Source: Ailurus styani (lineage: Eukaryota; Chordata; Mammalia; Carnivora; Ailuridae). From it: a stretch of DNA of 64,000 nucleotides. The notes beneath the pieces are model-generated. The model was not told where the DNA came from. It ran no database searches and worked only from the letters and a program-made list of their open reading frames with translations. Within the stretch, counting starts at the first letter, position 1. The number at the start of each line of letters is the position of its first letter. A program made the position numbers and the translations under genes. The stretch is taken from the NCBI GenBank assembly GCA_002007465.1, contig LNAC01000035.1, positions 6,933,695 to 6,997,694 of the forward strand, in the 5' to 3' direction. Below, in pieces: positions 48,440-61,959 of the stretch.

Positions 48440-49835
48440 ACTGCTCATGTTCCCGACTTGAAAACACAGAGATGCTTAGCAGCACACCGGTGACCCACAG
48501 CTCTGAGCTGGCCCAGGATGGCTAGGGCTGACTTGGACCCGTCCGACTCCATGCTCTTTCCACGGCACACTGCCTCTGTCTTGCCTTCCCCCACTTCCGC
48601 CCCCTGGGGCTAGAAAATCGGGAGCACAACTCGACGCTTGCAGCCTGACCTTCCACAGACCAGTGCCCCCTTCCCCGAGTCAGGTGACAGCTGGCAGTGT
48701 TTGGCTTGAACCTCAGAGGCCAAGCATTGCTTGCTCAAGCTGCTTTCTCTCCACCTGTCTCCCAGCCCCCAGCACATCTGATCCCCATTCCTTCCCCAGT
48801 GGCCTTCTTTGCTCCAGGGCCCATGTCCGTCCAAAGTCAGAGGCCATTTGCTGAAACTCTTTGCGTTTCAAAGAGGTTCCGCAAAGCTCAGAGCCTCCCA
48901 GGGACCTCTGCCTTTGACAAGGTGCCCAGAAGGACACAGAGCAAAGGGAGATTGCAGGCCCTGCCTCCTTCCCTCTGCCAGCTAGACCAAGTCTCAGAAG
49001 GGCCAGTGGCCTTGGGACGGGCCACCTTGGAGGTCAGCCTCACACTTCCTCTGCCCCCTCATATCCCAGTGGGTCCTCACTCCCCCTTAGTCTGGGCTAC
49101 GTCCCCAGGCTGAGTCTACCTTTCAGCCAGGCATGTGGCACTTCCTGCCCTCCAACCTGCTCCGGGAAGCCTTGGCTTCAGACTCTGCGTTACTCGGTGC
49201 AGCTGGGCAGGTGGGCTAACCCAGGCCAGCAATTTGCCTTTTGGGCTCATATGCCTACACGATTCTGGTGGTGAATTAGATCCATCCAGCCATCCGCTCA
49301 TTCAGCAAATATTTACGGACCACTGCACAGTGGATGAGGTTTATCCACTCACAGATGCCAGCCCTTGAGAGTTCTACACAAGAGGAAAAAAGGCCAAAAG
49401 GCTTTAATCCTTCCTGAGTACGAACCTTTAGCTCTGGCGTGACCGCGGCTCCTGGCGTCGCCGGGTGCCTGATGAACACCCTCAGCTCCTGTACGGCTTG
49501 GAACGCACACCCAAGGAGGTGTGGCTTGGAAAATCACTGGCATTATTGAGGACACTTCTCAGACTGCTCTTGCAGCTTGTGGTGAACTAGGAACCAGAAA
49601 TGGACCTGAGGCCCACAGAATGGGGGAGGTGCTGGGGCTTGGAGAGTGGGAGAGCCATCTGTCCTCCCCCGGTCATGAGTGGAGCCACATCTCAGGCCCC
49701 AAAGACACCAAGGAGCCTCTGGGACTCGAAGCCTTTCTGGAAGCCACACTTGACATCCTTGGCTGGCTTTCCTGGTGTGTCCCAGAAGAGGGCCTTCTCT
49801 GGTGTGGCAAAATTAGAAGCTACTGAGAAAAGACT
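48440..49835. other. Intronic stretch with no gene recognised
   Basis: GC-rich sequence with many chance frames. A short MIR- or L2-like piece may lie near 49290-49370. No exon or RNA gene seen. Confidence 0.45.
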
Positions 49836-49839
49836 TAGA

Positions 49840-49939
49840 AAGATCAGCCTGGGACTCTTTCTGGAAGGGTCTTGTCCATGCTAAGGAATCTGGAGTTGAC
49901 CCCATCAGGGAGGAAGAGCCACTGGCTGCACTGGCTGCC
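49840..49939. repeat. Unnamed old repeat, part before SINE
   Basis: GGGACTCTTTCTGGAAGGGT and GGAATCTGGAGTTGACCCCA resemble the old repeat family. It is interrupted by the SINE that follows. Confidence 0.45.
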
Positions 49940-50141
49940 TTTTTTTTTTTTTTTTAAAGATTTTATTTATTTATTTGACACAGAGAGAGAGAGAGTACAA
50001 GTAGGGGGAGCAGCAGAGGCAGAGGGAGAAGCAGACTCCCAGCTGAGCAGGGAGCCTAATGTGGGACTCAATCCCAGGACCCTGAGATCATGACCTGAAC
50101 TGAAGGCAGACGCTTAACTGGCTGAGCTACCCAGGCGCCCC
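49940..50141 (-). mobile_element. Can-SINE
   Basis: The minus strand runs from GGGGCGCCTGGGTAGCTCAG to CAAATAAATAAATAAAATC and a poly(A). Target-site duplication resembles CTGGCTGCC / CTGGTTGCC. Confidence 0.95.
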
Positions 50142-51110
50142 ACTGGTTGCCTTCTAAGCAGCAAGTGATTCTGTCAGATCTGTGGCTTAGAAAGCTCACT
50201 CCAGCAGTGGAGAATGGATTGGGACCTGTTGGGGGGTACTGGCAGATGGTGGCCCAGGGAGGGCTGTTGTGCAGTGGGACAGGTGAGATGGGATGTGAGG
50301 CAGTCCGGACCATCACTAGCGAGACCCCCTGAGCAGGGGCAGAGGCCTAGAGGCGAGGGCAGGTGCAGAGAGAGGCACCGGGACATGGTGGCTGATGGTG
50401 TCGGGAGCAAGGAGGGTGAGGGTTGTAAGAGGCCACTGGGGTGTCTGGCTTGGTCACATTGGATGGTGACACTCTTCACTGAGCTGGAGGAGGCATACAA
50501 AAAGCAGGTTTGGGAAGACAGAGAGAATTAGATTCTGGATGTGCCCTATTTGAAGCACATACCTGGGAATAATTCAGTAGAATCTGATACCACGGGGCCT
50601 GCAACACAGGACCGACAGTGGGCTTGGAGACAGACACTGTAGAGTCACTCCAAGCGACAATTAGAAGCCATGTAGTGGATGCGAAATCCCAAGAGATGCA
50701 AGATGTCGCCAGAGGTGAGGCCATGCTGGGCCCTTTGGCATGAAGGGAAAGACTGGGGAGAGCCAGGGAAGAATCGTCATCATCTGAGAAGCCAAGAGAG
50801 GAAGGCGAGAGGATGGGGAGAGAGTTTTGCCCCCAAAAGGCCCCATGCCCATGAACACTGCTGTGGTGTGAGTGCTGGGAGAGCTCTCTCTGTTCAGGAC
50901 GATACCACCCTGGGAAGGGACACGTTAGCCTGGAAGGGGACAGCAAAGCCAAGAGACAATGGGGCTCTCGTGCCTAGGAGGTCAATGCCAGTCCCCCTGT
51001 GGGGCCGAAGTCAAGAGGGACCAAGAGGAGGAGGATGAAGAAAGAAGAGAGGGTGCGATGCACACCCTTAGGGAAGCCTGAGGCAGGGAGCTTCCAGAGA
51101 GCCAGGGGCA
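50142..51110. repeat. Unnamed old repeat, continuation
   Basis: AGAAAGCTCACTCCAGCAGT, GGCTTGGTCACATTGGATGG and CACACCCTTAGGGAAGCCTG fit the same old repeat group. Reading frames here are not genes. Confidence 0.4.
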
Positions 51111-52290
51111 GAAAGCTTTTGAGGTTCTCGATGACTCAGACTTTCGTTCTCAGCCATTCGCGGTGCTGAGGCCCTGGATTGCTATCAAGCCTTCAACAAA
51201 GGCTGCCCTGCTGCTTGCAAACACCTTTGTTAGTGGGTTTTGCTTTTTGTTTTGTTTTGTGTTTCCCCCTGGGCGGGGCGGGGAGAGACTGAAGATCCAT
51301 GGGCCAAATGCCCAGGAGACAAGGCTCGGCAGGGAGTCCCATGCCTTTAGTCCTCTCAGAGGAGGCTAAAGCTGATGAAGATCCCCAGAGGGAGACCCAG
51401 GAGGGGAGAGGATTTCTACTGTATCGGGATGGGTCCTGGTGTGAATTATATGGCACAGGACGGGGTGGCAGCCCCTCTGCCTCTCACACGTGGGCTATCA
51501 TTGCTTTCTGTTTCCATATTGAAAGAGCATGGTATTTATACAGCTGTGAGAGGAAAGGGAAGTGAGTCTTGTTTCACAATTTAATACTTGATTTCCTGCA
51601 CTACCCAGTTTCATCCTATTATCACGTCACAACTCTGACCCCCCTCCTGGGAAGGTCAGTGTTCCGCTGTGACATCCTCTAGGCCGGGGGTGGGTAGGGA
51701 TTCTCTAAGAGGAGTGGAGACAGCAGTTTTTGGCCGTGGTTGGCCACTCAGGGCCACACACCTGTGTGGAGGGGTCGAGGCCTCACCTGGGGCTGGTCAT
51801 TCCTGATACCAATCACATGACAAGAGGCACAGCCCAAGTTAGAAACAGGGCCTGAGAGGAGCACTTAGGAAGGTAAGAAGGGAGACTCTTGTCGCCTCAG
51901 GTTCTACCAAGAAGGATAAACATGGCCAAGGAGGAATAAACAGCCATGGGGTCAGGGGGCGACTCACGAGGACTGGTTGGGGCTTGTCTGTTGGGAAGGA
52001 ATTCATAGCCGTGTGTGGGCTCAAGAAAGGGTGCTGTGATCAATTAATTATGTCCGCCACTGGAGTGGGAACAAGGGAAGAGACGTATGCGCCAAGTATT
52101 TTCCATCCCTGGTGCAGACAGTACAAAGGGTGTGCACAAATGGCGGGAAGGGGAAACCCGTCTCCCCAGGCTGGTCTTTGGACAGTATTTACGGAAAAGC
52201 TGCCTCTAAGATTAAGGTAAAACTTGAACCCAAGGAGAGCTGCGTGTTCCCATCATTTCTCAACTCCTTGCAACGTGCCCCCCCAGACCT
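51110..52290. other. Intronic stretch with no gene recognised
   Basis: Mixed GC. A TTTTTGTTTTGTTTTG simple run lies at 51242-51260. No exon, RNA gene or named repeat. Confidence 0.45.
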
Positions 52291-52299
52291 ATAGCGGAG

Positions 52300-54639
<2,340 letters not shown>

Positions 54640-54640
<1 letters not shown>

Positions 54641-54850
54641 CAAGAACTTGGGTATGCATCCTGGACAGATGGCTTCCTACCTCTGGGACCCAGAGCAAGT
54701 CTCTTAACGCTCCTGTGCCTCAGTCTCCTTGTTTGCAAGACAGGAATCACAACAGTACTTTCTTCTCTCACTGGGTATTTGGGAGAATTAAATGAGCGAA
54801 GACATGCAAAGTGCTTAGGAGAGCCTGGCAGACACGTGAGTATGACACAT
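54640..54850 (+). repeat. MIR
   Basis: CTGGGACCCAGAGCAAGTCT, GTGCCTCAGTCTCCTTGTTT and GAGAATTAAATGAGCGAAGA match MIR. Confidence 0.8.
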
Positions 54851-54929
54851 GTGAATCCGAGCACACTTCATGAGAGATGTGCACAATTAAAGGTATGTTA
54901 AATGTTCTGATAGGAGAGACCAGGCAGAG

Positions 54930-55170
54930 GACCAAACCCAGTCTGGGGCAGTCTGAGATGGCTTCCAGGAAGCAGTGACGTCTATGCTGAATCCTGAGAG
55001 ATTAGTAAGAATTAGTTAGGCCAAAGAGTGTCCCAGGAAAAGGAACTATCATGCACAAATGCCCTGCGGCCAGAGACAACCTAGGGGCTCAAGAAGCCTG
55101 AAATAAGAGGGCAAGGGTGGCCAGGATGAGGAGTAAAGATGAGGAAATGGAGGGGGCCGGACTGAATCCT
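54930..55170. repeat. Unnamed old interspersed repeat, copy
   Basis: GGCTTCCAGGAAGCAGTGAC, GCTGAATCCTGAGAGATTAG and CATGCACAAATGCCC resemble the old repeat copies elsewhere. Confidence 0.45.
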
Positions 55171-55317
55171 AGAGAGCTTCCCGGGCCCTTGCCATACCCT
55201 CTTCCTGACCATGCTGCCGTCTTCTAGGACCCTCTCTACCAACACTGATGATCTTAGAACCCTCGGAAAGAAGGCTTTCCCTCCCTTTTCTTAGCCTCCC
55301 CTTCCAGGAGGAGAAAG

Positions 55318-55535
55318 CATGGTATAGAGAGAAATGGCAGACTTTGGAATCACCTTGATCTGCGTCCACCACCAGGCCCTGTCTCTGTCTTACTCTGTGA
55401 CTCATGTGACCTCTCTAAGCCTTCATTTCCTCAACTGAGAAAAGAGAACAATACCTAGTGGTGGAGGGGGTTACCGACAACAAATGATGCATGGCTGGCT
55501 GACACAGTCCCCGGAACACAGTAGGTGCTCAGCAA
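55318..55535 (+). repeat. MIR
   Basis: CTCTGTGACTCATGTGACCT, AGCCTTCATTTCCTCAACTG and CACAGTAGGTGCTCAGCAAA match MIR. Confidence 0.8.
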
Positions 55536-55861
55536 ATGGTCGATGCATGATTCCACGGGGTCCTAGGACCACAAGGGCAGGAGCCTGGTCTGGTCCACAG
55601 GTGTATCCTGGGAGCCCTAACACGAAGCCCGGCACTTGCAGGGACATCATTGTATGTTCATTAATTAGTTGCTTGGGGAAGTTACTCATTCCTTCATGTA
55701 ACACAAATTTATTGTGGGCCTACTATGCTGGGAATTAGCAATGAACTAGACAAGGCGGGTCCCCGCCCACTCCGCTCACATCCAGAGGCTGATGTTTTTG
55801 TGCAAGTTATCTTAAGGACTGAAGAGCTCTCTATCCCCATGCTCTGTCTCTACAGGTGTGA

Positions 55862-55886
55862 TGACTCAGATGACTCAGATGACTCA
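55862..55886 (+). promoter_or_regulatory. Three tandem AP-1-like TGACTCA sites
   Basis: TGACTCA starts at 55862, 55871 and 55880, a strict 9-bp period. TGACTCA is the classical AP-1 (FOS/JUN) core. Function is not shown by sequence alone. Confidence 0.6.
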
Positions 55887-55921
55887 GACTCTCTATCATC
55901 CTGCCCATTGACCCAGCTTAG

Positions 55922-56166
55922 CATGTCCCATGATATCACACTGCTGACCACCTTGGAACGTCCCATGATCCCATGCTGCTGGCTACCCAGGCATTTCCCA
56001 TGACCCTAAACTACTGTCTACCTCAGCATTTCCCACAATCCCACTCTACTGACCACCTTGGAATTTCCCATGATCCCACGCTGCTGGCTATCTTGGCATT
56101 TCCCATGATCCCACACTATTGGCTTCCTCGACATTTCCTGTGAGCTCGTGCTGCTGGCTTGCAGAG
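55922..56166 (+). repeat. 35-bp minisatellite, 7 units
   Basis: Seven consecutive units of exactly 35 bp share the core CATTTCCCATGATCCCAC, followed by a TGCTGGCTACCTTGG-like half. Units are diverged but the register is kept with no indels. Confidence 0.9.
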
Positions 56167-56329
56167 GAGGCAGTGACTGTGATGTGTGTGTGTTTGTGAG
56201 TGCTGGGGGTTGGAGGGGGCGGGTCAGGTAAACATTTGGAGAAGAAAGCAAGCTAAGGTGAGGGGAGGGGGCAAACCAGGGGAAATGGTCTGAGAACTGG
56301 TGTAGAACTAACGTTTCCTTTTCCGCAAC

Positions 56330-56535
56330 GAGATGCAAAGACCCAATTTAATTAAATTACTAATGTCAAATTTTTAATGAACCTGTTTCTGCTTTGGGCT
56401 TTCTTCCTTCGAAATTAATGACTGGAACGTCACTATAAATAAAAGTCAATTCTTTTTAAAAAGTCACTCTCAAACACTCACTGCTCTTTACTTAATGAGC
56501 TGTTCATAATCAGGCCACTCTGACCTGGCACCTCT
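56330..56535. promoter_or_regulatory. Candidate conserved noncoding block
   Basis: Unique AT-rich segment with CAATTTAATTAAATTACTAA, GAAATTAATGACTGG and CTTAATGAGC homeodomain-type cores. No repeat similarity seen. Function is inference. Confidence 0.35.
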
Positions 56536-56649
56536 GTTGAGACTTGGGTGTGATGAATGGGGGTTCGGTCCCAACGCCACCTCCTTTTTTTATCTTGAGC
56601 TCTGGTCCTGAGAGGCCACACAGCAGCCAGGGAGAGAGGGCACTTGCTG

Positions 56650-56765
56650 GGCTCAGAAAGGTGTGGATTCCAGACCTCAGCTCAGCCACCTCTGGCTGAA
56701 TGATCTTAGGCTGTAATTGTCGCCTCTGGCCTTCAATTCTTCATCTGAAAATAAGGATACTTTTT
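56650..56765 (+). repeat. MIR fragment
   Basis: CCTCAGCTCAGCCACCTCTG and CAATTCTTCATCTGAAAATA match the MIR core. Confidence 0.55.
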
Positions 56766-56786
56766 CTTCCCGTGGTGGGTATAGCA

Positions 56787-57241
56787 TTAGTTTCCTAAGG
56801 CTGTAATAATGTACTGCAAACTGGGTGTCTTAAAAACAAAACAAAACAAAAGAGATACTTATTGTCTCATAATATGCAGGTTTAGAAGTCCAAAATCAAG
56901 GTGTCAGCAGGGCCGCATCCTTCTGAAACTTGTAAGGGAACCCTTTCTTGTCTTTTCCTAGCTTCTGGTGGCTTTCTGGCAAGCTTTGGCATTCCTTGGC
57001 TTATAGGCGCCCCACTCCCATCCCCCATCTTCATGTGACATTGTTTCTCTGTCTCTTATGTAAATTTCACCTTTTCATAGGGACACCAGTCATTTTGGAT
57101 GGGGATTTGGACACATGCCAATGGGCTTATCTTAACTTCATCATCTGCAAAGAGATCCTATTTCCAAAAAAGGTCAGATCCACAGCTACTGGGGGTTACG
57201 ACTTCAATGTATCTTTTTGAGGACACAGTTCAACCTATAGC
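56787..57241 (-). mobile_element. MLT1-type solo LTR (ERVL-MaLR)
   Basis: The plus strand reads TTAGTTTCCTAAGGCTGTAA, ACTGGGTGTCTTAAAA, AAATCAAGGTGTCAGCAGGG, GGGACACCAGTCATTTTGG and ACACAGTTCAACCTATAGC. This is the complement of a well-known MaLR LTR layout. No internal region is present. Confidence 0.75.
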
Positions 57242-57242
57242 A

Positions 57243-57525
57243 GTGCTGTCATGCACATTAAGTAAATTTGCTCTATAATATCCACTATTGAGTTCCGGGT
57301 ATGTTTTAGGTCCTGGGCTACACATTAGTTTTACTTAATCCTCCAAACAATCCAGTGGGATACTGGATTTTTACTCATTTTATGGAGTTATTCTCATTTT
57401 ACGGAGGAAAATACTGAGGCACAGTTTCGGCAACTTCTACCAGGCTACACAGCTGGAAAGTGGCAGAGCTAGGTTGTGAATCTCAGTCTTTCTGGCTCCA
57501 TTTTTCAGCACTCTTAGTTGGACTG
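57243..57525 (-). repeat. MIR
   Basis: TTTACGGAGGAAAATACTGA, GGCTACACAGCTGGAAAGTG and GCAGAGCTAGGTTGTGAATC match the complement of MIR. Confidence 0.75.
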
Positions 57526-57689
57526 TGATACTGTTTCTGACAGAGAGAGCAACCAGCACATAGTAGGTGCTTAATCAACCAGAGTTCCCTCCCTCCCTCC
57601 GTCATTGTAGGTGCTGTGACAAATGAAGGGAGATTACATGATTGTCCAGATTTAATAGTCTGTTGTTCTTTTTTCCTCCAGTCTGATTT

Positions 57690-58150
57690 ACTAACCTTGT
57701 ATTTTTTTTTAATAATGTCAAGGGCAACATTTAAAGCGAGGGCTTTTGTAATGCGTCTGATGCGCAACTTGCTGGACAGAGGAGATTGGAGATAAGCCAC
57801 AAAGCAAGCCTTTCGAGGTGCGGCATTCTTTGATTTTTTTGATTTTGCCCGTGTGTTTTTTGGCACAGATATTATAGCTGTTCATGTTCGCCCATCTATA
57901 AAACTTCCTTTTGATTGCTTACAAAATGAAGAGTGGGATATTTACATCCAACGCAGCCCAGAACAATATTATTAAAGCTGTGCCTGACATTGAACAATTC
58001 CATTGTAGATTAGCTGTGGGGAATTTTGTCCCTTCTTCAAAGCCTGGCTCTTGCCAATCAAGATAATATTCTCAGTGATTGTATGACAATGAATCTCCTC
58101 TGTGGTTGGAGTGCAGCAAAAGCTACATCGTGCCTTCTTTTATTTTTAAT
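57690..58150. promoter_or_regulatory. Strong candidate conserved noncoding element
   Basis: About 460 bp of unique, AT-rich, non-repeat sequence with SOX-like ACAAT cores (AGAACAATATTATT, TTGAACAATTCC) and dense TF-type words. It overlaps the 5' part of a Lys-rich 127-codon minus-strand frame, which looks incidental. An intronic enhancer of CSMD2 is a reasonable but unproven reading. Confidence 0.4.
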
Positions 58151-58367
58151 TTGAGACTTTAGTTCCCACATTATAATGAAGAGTCATTTATGCTCTCTGG
58201 ACAAGCACCCTCCATATGTTTTGATTTCTTATCTTCCATCAAGTAACTTGTTTCATCTCCATGGCCATACGGTTGATACTAAGTGGCAGGATGGCTGGGA
58301 AAAGGATTCAGGGGGAAGGATTATATTTCCCACAACCCTCAACATGGAAAGAGGAGACGGTGTTTTG

Positions 58368-58402
58368 TGCATGTGTGTGTGTCTGTGTGTGTGTGTACAT
58401 GA
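58368..58402. repeat. Short GT microsatellite
   Basis: Imperfect GT units with CTG and TAC interruptions. Confidence 0.75.
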
Positions 58403-58559
58403 GACTGAAGGGTAGTGGGTATGGTCGGGAGAGGGAGGAATAAAAACCATTCTCTTCCAAGTAACTACTCAGTGCTAGGTATTTCTGCATCACACACATG
58501 ACCTTATTTTATAAAGTTATTCTTTATAACTCCCTTACTTTTAGCTGCTTGCCCTTGTA

Positions 58560-58850
58560 AACATAATTTATTGCACACTTACTGCATGCTAGCCCAAGTG
58601 CCAAGTGCTTTGTATATATTTCCATCCCCAAAGAATTGTCTCCACTCGCTGCCTCCACTTCCACTCCTCCCATCTGACATATTATATGTGTGATACATTT
58701 GCTATTATTTGTCTCACCCTGCTACAGTGTAAGCGCCATAAAGGCAGACAGGTTTTAGTCTATTTTGTTCACTTCTGTGTCCCAATTCCTAGAACATTCC
58801 ACCTCGTGTATAATAATACTTTTGATAAAAGCTTATTGAATGACTTAATG
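58560..58850 (+). repeat. L2 3' end
   Basis: CACCCTGCTACAGTGTAAGC, GCCATAAAGGCAGACAGG and TGATAAAAGCTTATTGAATG match the L2 3' end. Confidence 0.75.
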
Positions 58851-58859
58851 ATCTTACTG

Positions 58860-60005
58860 AATCCTTTCAACACCCATTGCCAGAGATGACACTGTCATCC
58901 CTCGTTGAGACCAGCATGCAGGCTAGGGCATTGATTCAAGGCCACATGGCTCCCTGGGGGGTAAGGCTGGGTTTCCAAGGCAGTGCCGGGCTGCTGACCC
59001 CATGTACTTTGCGGCTGCACTAGGTTCTGCCTGCACTTGACCACCCCACTGCGAGTCACTCTGCCATGGGGTAGCATGTGTATCCAGAACCAACCTCATA
59101 AGGTGTTTTACCCTCATTTTCCCTGGGGGATGCCTTGGGGTGTCCACCAGCCCCTCTCCTGGCCCCGTACATTTCCTGCTGCCTGTCAAACAAATACAGG
59201 CGGGCACCCGGGCTTCTGATGGGGTACGCCCTCCCCAGCCCCAGGTTCACAAGGTCCTGTCCTGTCACGCCTCTCCCTGACCAGTGGTGGGCATACGGTC
59301 CCCACGGTGAGCGTGCTTGCTTAGCTCAGGTTTGCCTTTTTTGCCACCTTCCGCATCAGGGGCATGAGGGGAGTTCTACAAAGCTGCTCATGCCTGTCCC
59401 ACTGCCTCCTGTCTCAGAATTTCAGAGGCAGAGCCTGCGCTCGTCCAGGGATCTGGAAAGCAGAGCTGGGATTGACAACCACTCACGGCAGCCTATCCGT
59501 GTCAGCGCTCCCATTAACCCCGTGGGGTTATCTCTCTGAGCTGTGAACTGTTCAATCCCTGGGGCCTCTCTCGTGACTGGACTTTGACTTCTGGGAGCAG
59601 CAAGCCTGGCCTCTCCCCTGGACGGGGCGGTGCTCCATAAATCACACTTGCCCTAGCCTTGCGTCTGCTTTGATAGTCCTCCTCGCCTCTCCCCTGGACT
59701 TCTGCACCCATGCTGATTTCCTCACTGCTGGTGTTGCTCCCTCCGAGGCACTGTCCCCACAGATGCTGGAGTGAACATTCTAGAAGGGCCAATTTACCAC
59801 GGCCCTGCCTCGTTCGCCCCATCAGGCGCGCACGTGCCAAAGTGGCTTCCCTGCCATCCAGGCACACCGGCCCTTGCAGGCCCCCTGCTCTCTTGCATGA
59901 TTAACAGAAGAATAAATAATGATTTGAAAGATTAATAAACATAAATAAAAGGAAAGAAAAAGAAAACCTGGAGAGATTTCTCATCGCCGTTAGGAAAAAT
60001 CAAAG
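58860..60005. other. Intronic stretch with no gene recognised
   Basis: GC-rich with chance frames on both strands. AT-rich simple sequence at 59.90-59.96 kb. No exon or RNA gene seen. Confidence 0.45.
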
Positions 60006-60009
60006 CTTA

Positions 60010-60690
60010 TGCGCTTGGCAGCCCCATCCTTCCACGAGGTGACCCTGGCTGACAGTTTCTGCTTTATCTCCTGCTCCCCCAATCTCATCCCCTCCACTAG
60101 GGCTGTTCTAAACCACAGGCTCCCCAAGCACATCTTCCTGTTCTCTCCAATGTTCCATCGGGAAAACTCCTACTCATCCTTCGAAGCCACACTTCAATGT
60201 CACTTTCTCTGTGACACCTTCCTTGACGCCCTTCGTGTTCAGTAGAAACTGGAAGATCCCAGGAGAACACGTTATGATAGAAGGTCAGTTCAAGCATAAT
60301 GTCATTGGCAATCGGCTCCCAGATTCGTGGAGCTCCCCGCCCATGAACTTCACAGGCCCCACTTGTCATCTTGTTGTTTTGTGACCTCACAACCTATATT
60401 TTACATGATTGGAGCTTTGGGGTCCCACTTACAGAATAACTTTGGAGTTGTAACTGCGTGTCAACTCCTGCGCTCATTACACAACATTGCAACTTATTTA
60501 GCTGTCCATTTACGACACCCTGCTTTCCAAAAGGAGCTAAGCCTGCTTCTCAGGGTTCCTTTAGGTGTCTGTGTTCATCGCTGGACTCTCCCGAGGGGCA
60601 GGAATGAATTATTCTGTATTTATCTCATGTTTGACTTAATGCCTGGCAGGAAGAGGGTGCTTGGTTGGAATCCACTGAATGAATTTTATG
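60010..60690 (+). repeat. L2, long copy
   Basis: CCTACTCATCCTTCGAAGCC, CAATGTCACTTTCTCTGTGA and the 3' phrases GAGGGGCAGGAATGAATTAT and GAATCCACTGAATGAATTTT are in L2 order. Confidence 0.7.
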
Positions 60691-60691
60691 T

Positions 60692-60780
60692 ATGTACATA
60701 TATATAATGTATATTATATAAAAATAAAAATATGCATTATATATTAGCATATATATAATATATATTTATATATATATAGC
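60692..60780. repeat. AT-rich (TA)n-like tract
   Basis: Irregular ATATAT, TATATA and AAATAAAAATA units over about 90 bp. Confidence 0.85.
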
Positions 60781-60792
60781 AATAAACTAGTG

Positions 60793-61005
60793 CAGGGTTG
60801 GCAAACTATGTTCTGTAAAGGACCAGATAGCAAATATTTTGGGCCTTGCCTTATGGTCTCTGTCTCAATGATTCAACTTTTCCACTGTAGTGCAAAAGCA
60901 TCCACAGACAGCACATGTTCCAATAAAACTTTACTGAGAACACAGGCAGCCAGCCCATGAGCCATCGTCCTGCAGCCCTGAACTATGGCCGATTCAGTTA
61001 TGTCC
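60793..61005. mobile_element. hAT-Charlie-type nonautonomous element
   Basis: CAGGGTTGGCAAACTATGTT, GTAAAGGACCAGATAGCAAA, TATGGTCTCTGTCTCAATGA and TTCCAATAAAACTTTACTGA follow a common mammalian Charlie-group element. The exact subfamily is not named. Confidence 0.7.
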
Positions 61006-61319
61006 ATAGCCTAGGTGTGCGTTATTTTTTGCTGGTCAGCAAGGATGGGCAGGGGCTGGGAGAAGAGTGAGCCGGGCAGGTGGGAGTCCTGGCCAGAGGT
61101 GACTGGCAGGAAGTAGGCCAGGCAAACACAGGCAGTAAGCAGCTCCCCCAACCCCGGACTGAGAGGGAAGTCCCATTTCCTTTGCCCTTCAGTTTGGCCC
61201 TGGAAATAGGGGGCGCTGTGCTGGCTGCAGGGAAGGACTTGCCTATGTTCAGTCTCCACTCTTTCCTGTTAGAATCATACTTCTCTTAGCCTTCACTATA
61301 GGAAAAAGGGTCAAAGGGT

Positions 61320-61515
61320 TAGTTGTAATGATAGTAACTGTCACCATCTGGATGTTTAATATGAGCTGGGCCCTCTGCTCAGCACTTCATCTGGGCTCTT
61401 CTACTTCATTTTCCCCCAACAGAGACCATGGAGGTCCCCTTTTGGGGGCTAACTCTGACCCAGTGTCACACTCCTGGTTGGGATCAGGACTGGGCTTGAA
61501 ACTCAAGCCACTTGA
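61320..61515 (-). repeat. MIR-like fragment
   Basis: GAGCTGGGCCCTCTGCTCAG and GACTGGGCTTGAAACTCAAG match a diverged MIR complement. Confidence 0.45.
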
Positions 61516-61767
61516 CCACAGTCCCTCCCTCTGCCAGACCTAGAGCAGGACCCACCCACACTCAGGCAGACCCTCGTTCGTCGCATCTCTCCACCCCAGT
61601 GAGCTGGGGCTGTGCAGGCACCCATTCTCCCACCAGCAGCCACAGTGGGGCTGTCGGTGCAGAATTCTTGACACTTTGTAACCACAGGACCCCATGGCCT
61701 CCTCATTTTTACTAGCCATTCTTTAGAAGCAGCACCAAAAAGGCAATATCCTAGGCCCCCAAGTAGA

Positions 61768-61950
61768 GTTGCCAGTTAAAACAAAGGATGCCCAGTTATA
61801 TTCAAATTTCAGAGAAACACAAATAGGGGTTTTTAAGTGTAAGTATATCCCATACAACATCTGGGATATACTTACACTAAAAAATATTTGTTATTTGAGA
61901 TTCAAATTTAACTGGGTACCTTGCATTTTAATTTGTCATTTTTGGCAACC
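61768..61950. mobile_element. Palindromic MITE-like DNA transposon
   Basis: The 183-bp element is one long imperfect inverted repeat. Its centre is a perfect 16-bp arm pair (61837-61852 and 61862-61877) around a 9-nt loop. Ends are GTTGCCAG... and ...TTGGCAACC. It matches a known group of palindromic mammalian elements that I do not name. Confidence 0.8.
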
Positions 61951-61959
61951 CTGACCCAG

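Noticed and set aside
55922..56166. CRISPR-like array
   Set aside because: The units are contiguous 35-bp minisatellite repeats without unique spacers, in a mammalian intron.
57483..57866. Minus-strand 127-codon frame with a Lys/Arg-rich N-terminus
   Set aside because: The second half translates an obvious MIR and the first half an AT-rich unique block. The basic bias follows from base composition. No known protein recognised.
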